Source of the DNA: Blautia hansenii
Lineage (GTDB): Bacteria; Bacillota; Clostridia; Lachnospirales; Lachnospiraceae
Assembly: GCF_013304445.1 (NCBI RefSeq)
Contig: NZ_JAAITA010000002.1
Coordinates: forward strand, 215,073 to 279,072
Reading direction: 5' to 3'
Length of the DNA stretch: 64,000 bases
Positions within the stretch are counted from its first letter, which is position 1, and each line of letters begins with the position of its first letter. The position numbers and the translations under genes were made by a program. Shown piece after piece: positions 63,522 to 64,000 of this stretch. The notes below the pieces were generated by a model, which worked only from the letters and a program-made list of their open reading frames with translations, ran no database searches and was not told the origin of the DNA.

Positions 63522-63595
63522 TGGACCTTCGGGGACTCGAACCCAGGACCGACCGGTTATGAGCCGGTTGCTCTAACCAACTGAGCTAAAGGTCC
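63522..63595 (-). tRNA. tRNA with anticodon CAT (elongator Met or Ile2)
   Basis: A 74-nt cloverleaf with acceptor GGACCTT/AAGGTCC, anticodon loop CTCATAA and discriminator A. It lacks the initiator features (mismatched first pair). The body, GGACCTTTAGCTCAGTTGG, resembles what I recall of Firmicutes tRNA-Ile2 (lysidine-modified CAT) more than B. subtilis elongator Met, so either identity is possible. Confidence 0.9.
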
Positions 63596-63599
63596 AAAA

Positions 63600-63672
63600 A
63601 GCCGATGATCGGACTCGAACCGATAACCTGCTGATTACAAATCAGCTGCTCTGCCAATTGAGCCACATCGGC
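63600..63672 (-). tRNA. tRNA-Thr (anticodon TGT)
   Basis: A 73-nt cloverleaf: acceptor GCCGATG/CATCGGC, anticodon loop TTTGTAA giving TGT, T-loop GGTTCGAGTCC and discriminator T. Only 4 nt separate it from the next tRNA. Confidence 0.95.
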
Positions 63673-63699
63673 ATCTCATTGTGAAGCTAAACAGCTAAA

Positions 63700-63771
63700 T
63701 GACTCCTACGGGAATCGAACCCGTGTTACCGCCGTGAAAGGGCGATGTCTTAACCGCTTGACCAAGGAGCC
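63700..63771 (-). tRNA. tRNA-Glu (anticodon TTC)
   Basis: A 72-nt cloverleaf: acceptor GGCTCCT/AGGAGTC with one G-T pair, anticodon loop CTTTCAC giving TTC, and T-loop GGTTCGATTCC. Confidence 0.95.
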
Positions 63772-63784
63772 AGATATTAAAAAA

Positions 63785-63857
63785 CTCCCCCTGTTGGACT
63801 CGAACCAACGACACTGCGGTTAACAGCCGCATGCTCTACCGACTGAGCTAAGGAGGA
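63785..63857 (-). tRNA. tRNA-Asn (anticodon GTT)
   Basis: A 73-nt cloverleaf: acceptor TCCTCCT/AGGGGGA with one T-G pair, anticodon loop CTGTTAA giving GTT, and discriminator G. It is the first tRNA after the 23S gene, with 89 nt between. Confidence 0.95.
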
Positions 63858-63946
63858 ATATTCATTTCACACTATACCTTCAAAACCGCATACACAAAAC
63901 CAAACCAATTCCAACTTACCGTTTCGCTTAGCTTTCTAAGCTATTA

Positions 63947-64000
63947 GGTCAAGCCCTCGACCGATTAGTAGCAGTCAGCTCCATACATTGCTGCACTTCC
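63947..64000 (-). rRNA. 23S rRNA, 3' end (partial)
   Basis: The minus strand from the right edge reads AAGTGCAGCAATGTATGGAG and continues through CTGACTGCTACTAATCGGTC to GAGGGCTTGACC, the conserved 3' terminus of 23S rRNA. The exact 3' end is set at the end of GCTTGACC. The rest lies outside the window. The spacer to tRNA-Asn contains a small TAGCTT/AAGCTA stem and no 5S gene. Confidence 0.92.

Noticed and set aside
63858..63946. A 5S rRNA gene between 23S and tRNA-Asn
   Set aside because: The interval is 89 nt, shorter than 5S, and I see no 5S-like core in it.

Overview
This window looks like a chromosomal segment of a spore-forming, low-GC Gram-positive gut anaerobe of the Clostridia, most likely a Lachnospiraceae (Blautia-like) species. 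The evidence is spoIIP and gpr (sporulation and germination), cdaA/cdaR, recD2, hflX, type-A zinc-ribbon L31, Shine-Dalgarno sites of the AGGAGG class, sigma-A type promoters with 16-18 nt spacers, and a 23S 3' end typical of the group. The genus is an inference; no search was possible. Almost every gene lies on the minus strand. Only rpsT, argG and a TauE/SafE-type permease gene run plus. I see no CRISPR array, insertion sequence, integrase or phage gene.

Layout from left to right. 1-4.6 kb: the 3' part of a surface-polysaccharide export operon, with a Wzm/Wzt-type ABC transporter, a methyltransferase, a kinase-fold protein, and the start of a gene that runs off the left edge. 4.7-5.8 kb: azlCD branched-chain amino acid exporter. 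5.8-9.8 kb: an operon of two uncharacterised membrane proteins, the c-di-AMP synthase cdaA, its regulator cdaR, and an HPr protein. 9.9-17.5 kb: mreB-recD2-comF, uvrA with a probable SOS box, and a CBS-pair protein. 17.6-20.5 kb: lepA-hemW. 20.6-32.9 kb: a second surface-glycopolymer locus (cytidylyltransferase, epimerase, LicD, flippase, two glycosyltransferases, DUF2304, two giant membrane proteins, LtaS-like sulfatase-fold enzyme). It sits inside a housekeeping/sporulation neighbourhood (comEC-holA-rpsT-gpr-spoIIP-lepA-hemW) that is usually contiguous in Clostridia.

33-43 kb: spoIIP, gpr, rpsT and holA, then an operon comEA - response regulator - sensor kinase - GerMN lipoprotein - comEC. 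43-49.6 kb: the arginine genes argCJBD (minus, followed by a small DMT-type permease) and the divergent argG, with ARG-box-like sequences in both promoters. 49.6-59.3 kb: hflX, a TPR lipoprotein, glmM, a sugar nucleotidyltransferase, prfA-prmC-yqhQ, rpmE and rho. 59.5-61.3 kb: a LysR regulator divergent from a TSUP permease, with a clear inverted-repeat operator between them. 61.4-63.2 kb: an OatA-like O-acetyltransferase gene broken by two frameshifts, each explicable by slippage at a short repeat. 63.2-64 kb: six tRNA genes (Leu, Asp, Met/Ile2, Thr, Glu, Asn) directly downstream of the 3' end of a 23S rRNA gene, with no 5S gene between.

Functionally the window is rich in cell-envelope genes: two glycopolymer loci, mreB, glmM, c-di-AMP signalling, an LtaS-like enzyme and a decayed O-acetyltransferase. 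These are mixed with translation and repair housekeeping genes. Many starts in the annotation are moved from the longest open frame to an internal ATG, GTG or TTG that has a well-spaced Shine-Dalgarno sequence; the reason is given in each entry.
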